Below are positions 63,771-64,000 of a DNA stretch of 64,000 nt, piece by piece. This DNA comes from Flavobacterium branchiicola. Lineage in GTDB: Bacteria; Bacteroidota; Bacteroidia; Flavobacteriales; Flavobacteriaceae. The position numbers were made by a program, and so were the translations under genes. A model generated the notes under the pieces. The model was not told where the DNA came from, did no database searches, and worked only from the letters and a program-made list of their open reading frames with translations. Each line of letters begins with the position of its first letter. The stretch's first letter is position 1. The stretch lies in contig NZ_JAGYWA010000002.1 in assembly GCF_018383905.1 (NCBI RefSeq), forward strand, positions 62,001 to 126,000. Reading direction: 5' to 3'.

Positions 63771-64000
63771 ATGGAAATGGAACAGTTTTATTACGACAAC
63801 AAAATTGTAAAAAAATTCATTTACGCCACTATTCTCTTTGGAGTAGTAGGTATGTTAGTGGGACTGACCCTTGCGGTCATGTACCTTTTTCCCAACATAA
63901 CAGATGGGATCGCCTGGCTTAGTTATGGTCGTTTAAGACCGTTGCATACTAATGCTGTAATTTTTGCCTTTGTGGGTAATGCTTTCTTTGCGGGAATGTA
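63771..64000 (+). CDS. ccoN: cbb3-type cytochrome oxidase subunit I, partial
   Basis: First 76 codons are visible (MEMEQFYYDNKIVKKFIY...). Membrane helix 1 holds ATILFGVVGMLVGLTLAVMYLF, then GRLRPLHTNAVIFAFVGNAFFAG, with the heme-ligand region HTNA typical of CcoN. The rest lies beyond the window; in flavobacteria CcoN is often fused to CcoO, which cannot be checked here. Confidence 0.93.
   Translation, partial: MEMEQFYYDNKIVKKFIYATILFGVVGMLVGLTLAVMYLFPNITDGIAWLSYGRLRPLHTNAVIFAFVGNAFFAGM

Noticed and set aside
1..64000. tRNA, rRNA, tmRNA, prophage or insertion sequence
   Set aside because: No cloverleaf with a TTCGA loop, rRNA core words, integrase, transposase or phage structural gene was seen by eye; a covariance search could still find a small RNA.

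Overview
This window looks like core chromosome of a Flavobacteriaceae bacterium, most likely Flavobacterium. The DNA is AT-rich. Many genes are preceded by the Bacteroidota -7 promoter box TAnnTTTG, and Shine-Dalgarno sequences are weak. The family content also fits: carboxypeptidase-regulatory/TonB receptors, DUF6452/DUF6048, DUF5606, DUF6095, a LuxC-like acyl-CoA reductase beside serC, and ccoS-ccoN after a CcoI-type ATPase. I see no rRNA, tRNA, CRISPR array, prophage or insertion sequence.

Layout. 1-2.2 kb: serine biosynthesis (serC, cut by the window edge) behind an acyl-CoA reductase, with a divergent dicluster ferredoxin. 2.3-6.2 kb: an exported protein converging with a large TonB-dependent receptor. 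6.5-13.1 kb: ychF, envelope and lipoprotein genes, a YihY-family membrane protein, a flavin reductase, a secreted transglutaminase and pncB. 13.3-19 kb: parE and parC (topoisomerase IV) with a YhcG/DUF1016-type PDDEXK nuclease gene between them. 19-25.8 kb: small lipoproteins, a DUF294 nucleotidyltransferase with a DEDDh exonuclease, a DinB-like protein, a RelE/ParE toxin-antitoxin pair overlapping a pentapeptide gene, and murQ. 26-33.6 kb: AraC regulator plus TonB receptor, ZIP transporter, two methyltransferases and a racemase. 33.7-36.5 kb: DUF6048, DUF6452 and rlmD. 36.6-45.8 kb: orphan histidine kinase, aldo/keto reductase, cysteine synthesis pair, DUF1003, Smr protein, cysteine desulfurase and a threonylcarbamoyl-AMP synthase. 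46-51.7 kb: a surface-polysaccharide/LPS-core cluster. 51.8-60.9 kb: dapD, an Aer-like PAS protein, ruvX, mqo, an FUSC membrane protein, def-DUF5606-mazG and a Crp/Fnr regulator. 61-64 kb: the start of a cbb3 oxidase locus (ccoI, ccoS, ccoN cut by the edge).

The most interesting signals lie outside ordinary gene calls. (1) The nuclease gene between parE and parC carries three odd-length DNA palindromes whose centres are exactly 36 nt apart, encoding a 12-residue repeat. (2) Intergenic regions hold long imperfect hairpins built from 7- or 8-bp tandem words, including three members of one octamer family (GNTNCTAA on the left arm, TTAGNANC on the right). (3) Two near-identical TATGA-N6-TCATA palindromes precede ccoI and ccoS/ccoN, next to a Crp/Fnr regulator gene. 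(4) A nested stem element resembling a structured RNA lies upstream of a small lipoprotein gene. No complete and obviously new multi-gene defence or biosynthetic system is visible; most genes are housekeeping. All family calls come from reading the sequence and from memory of the families, without database searches.
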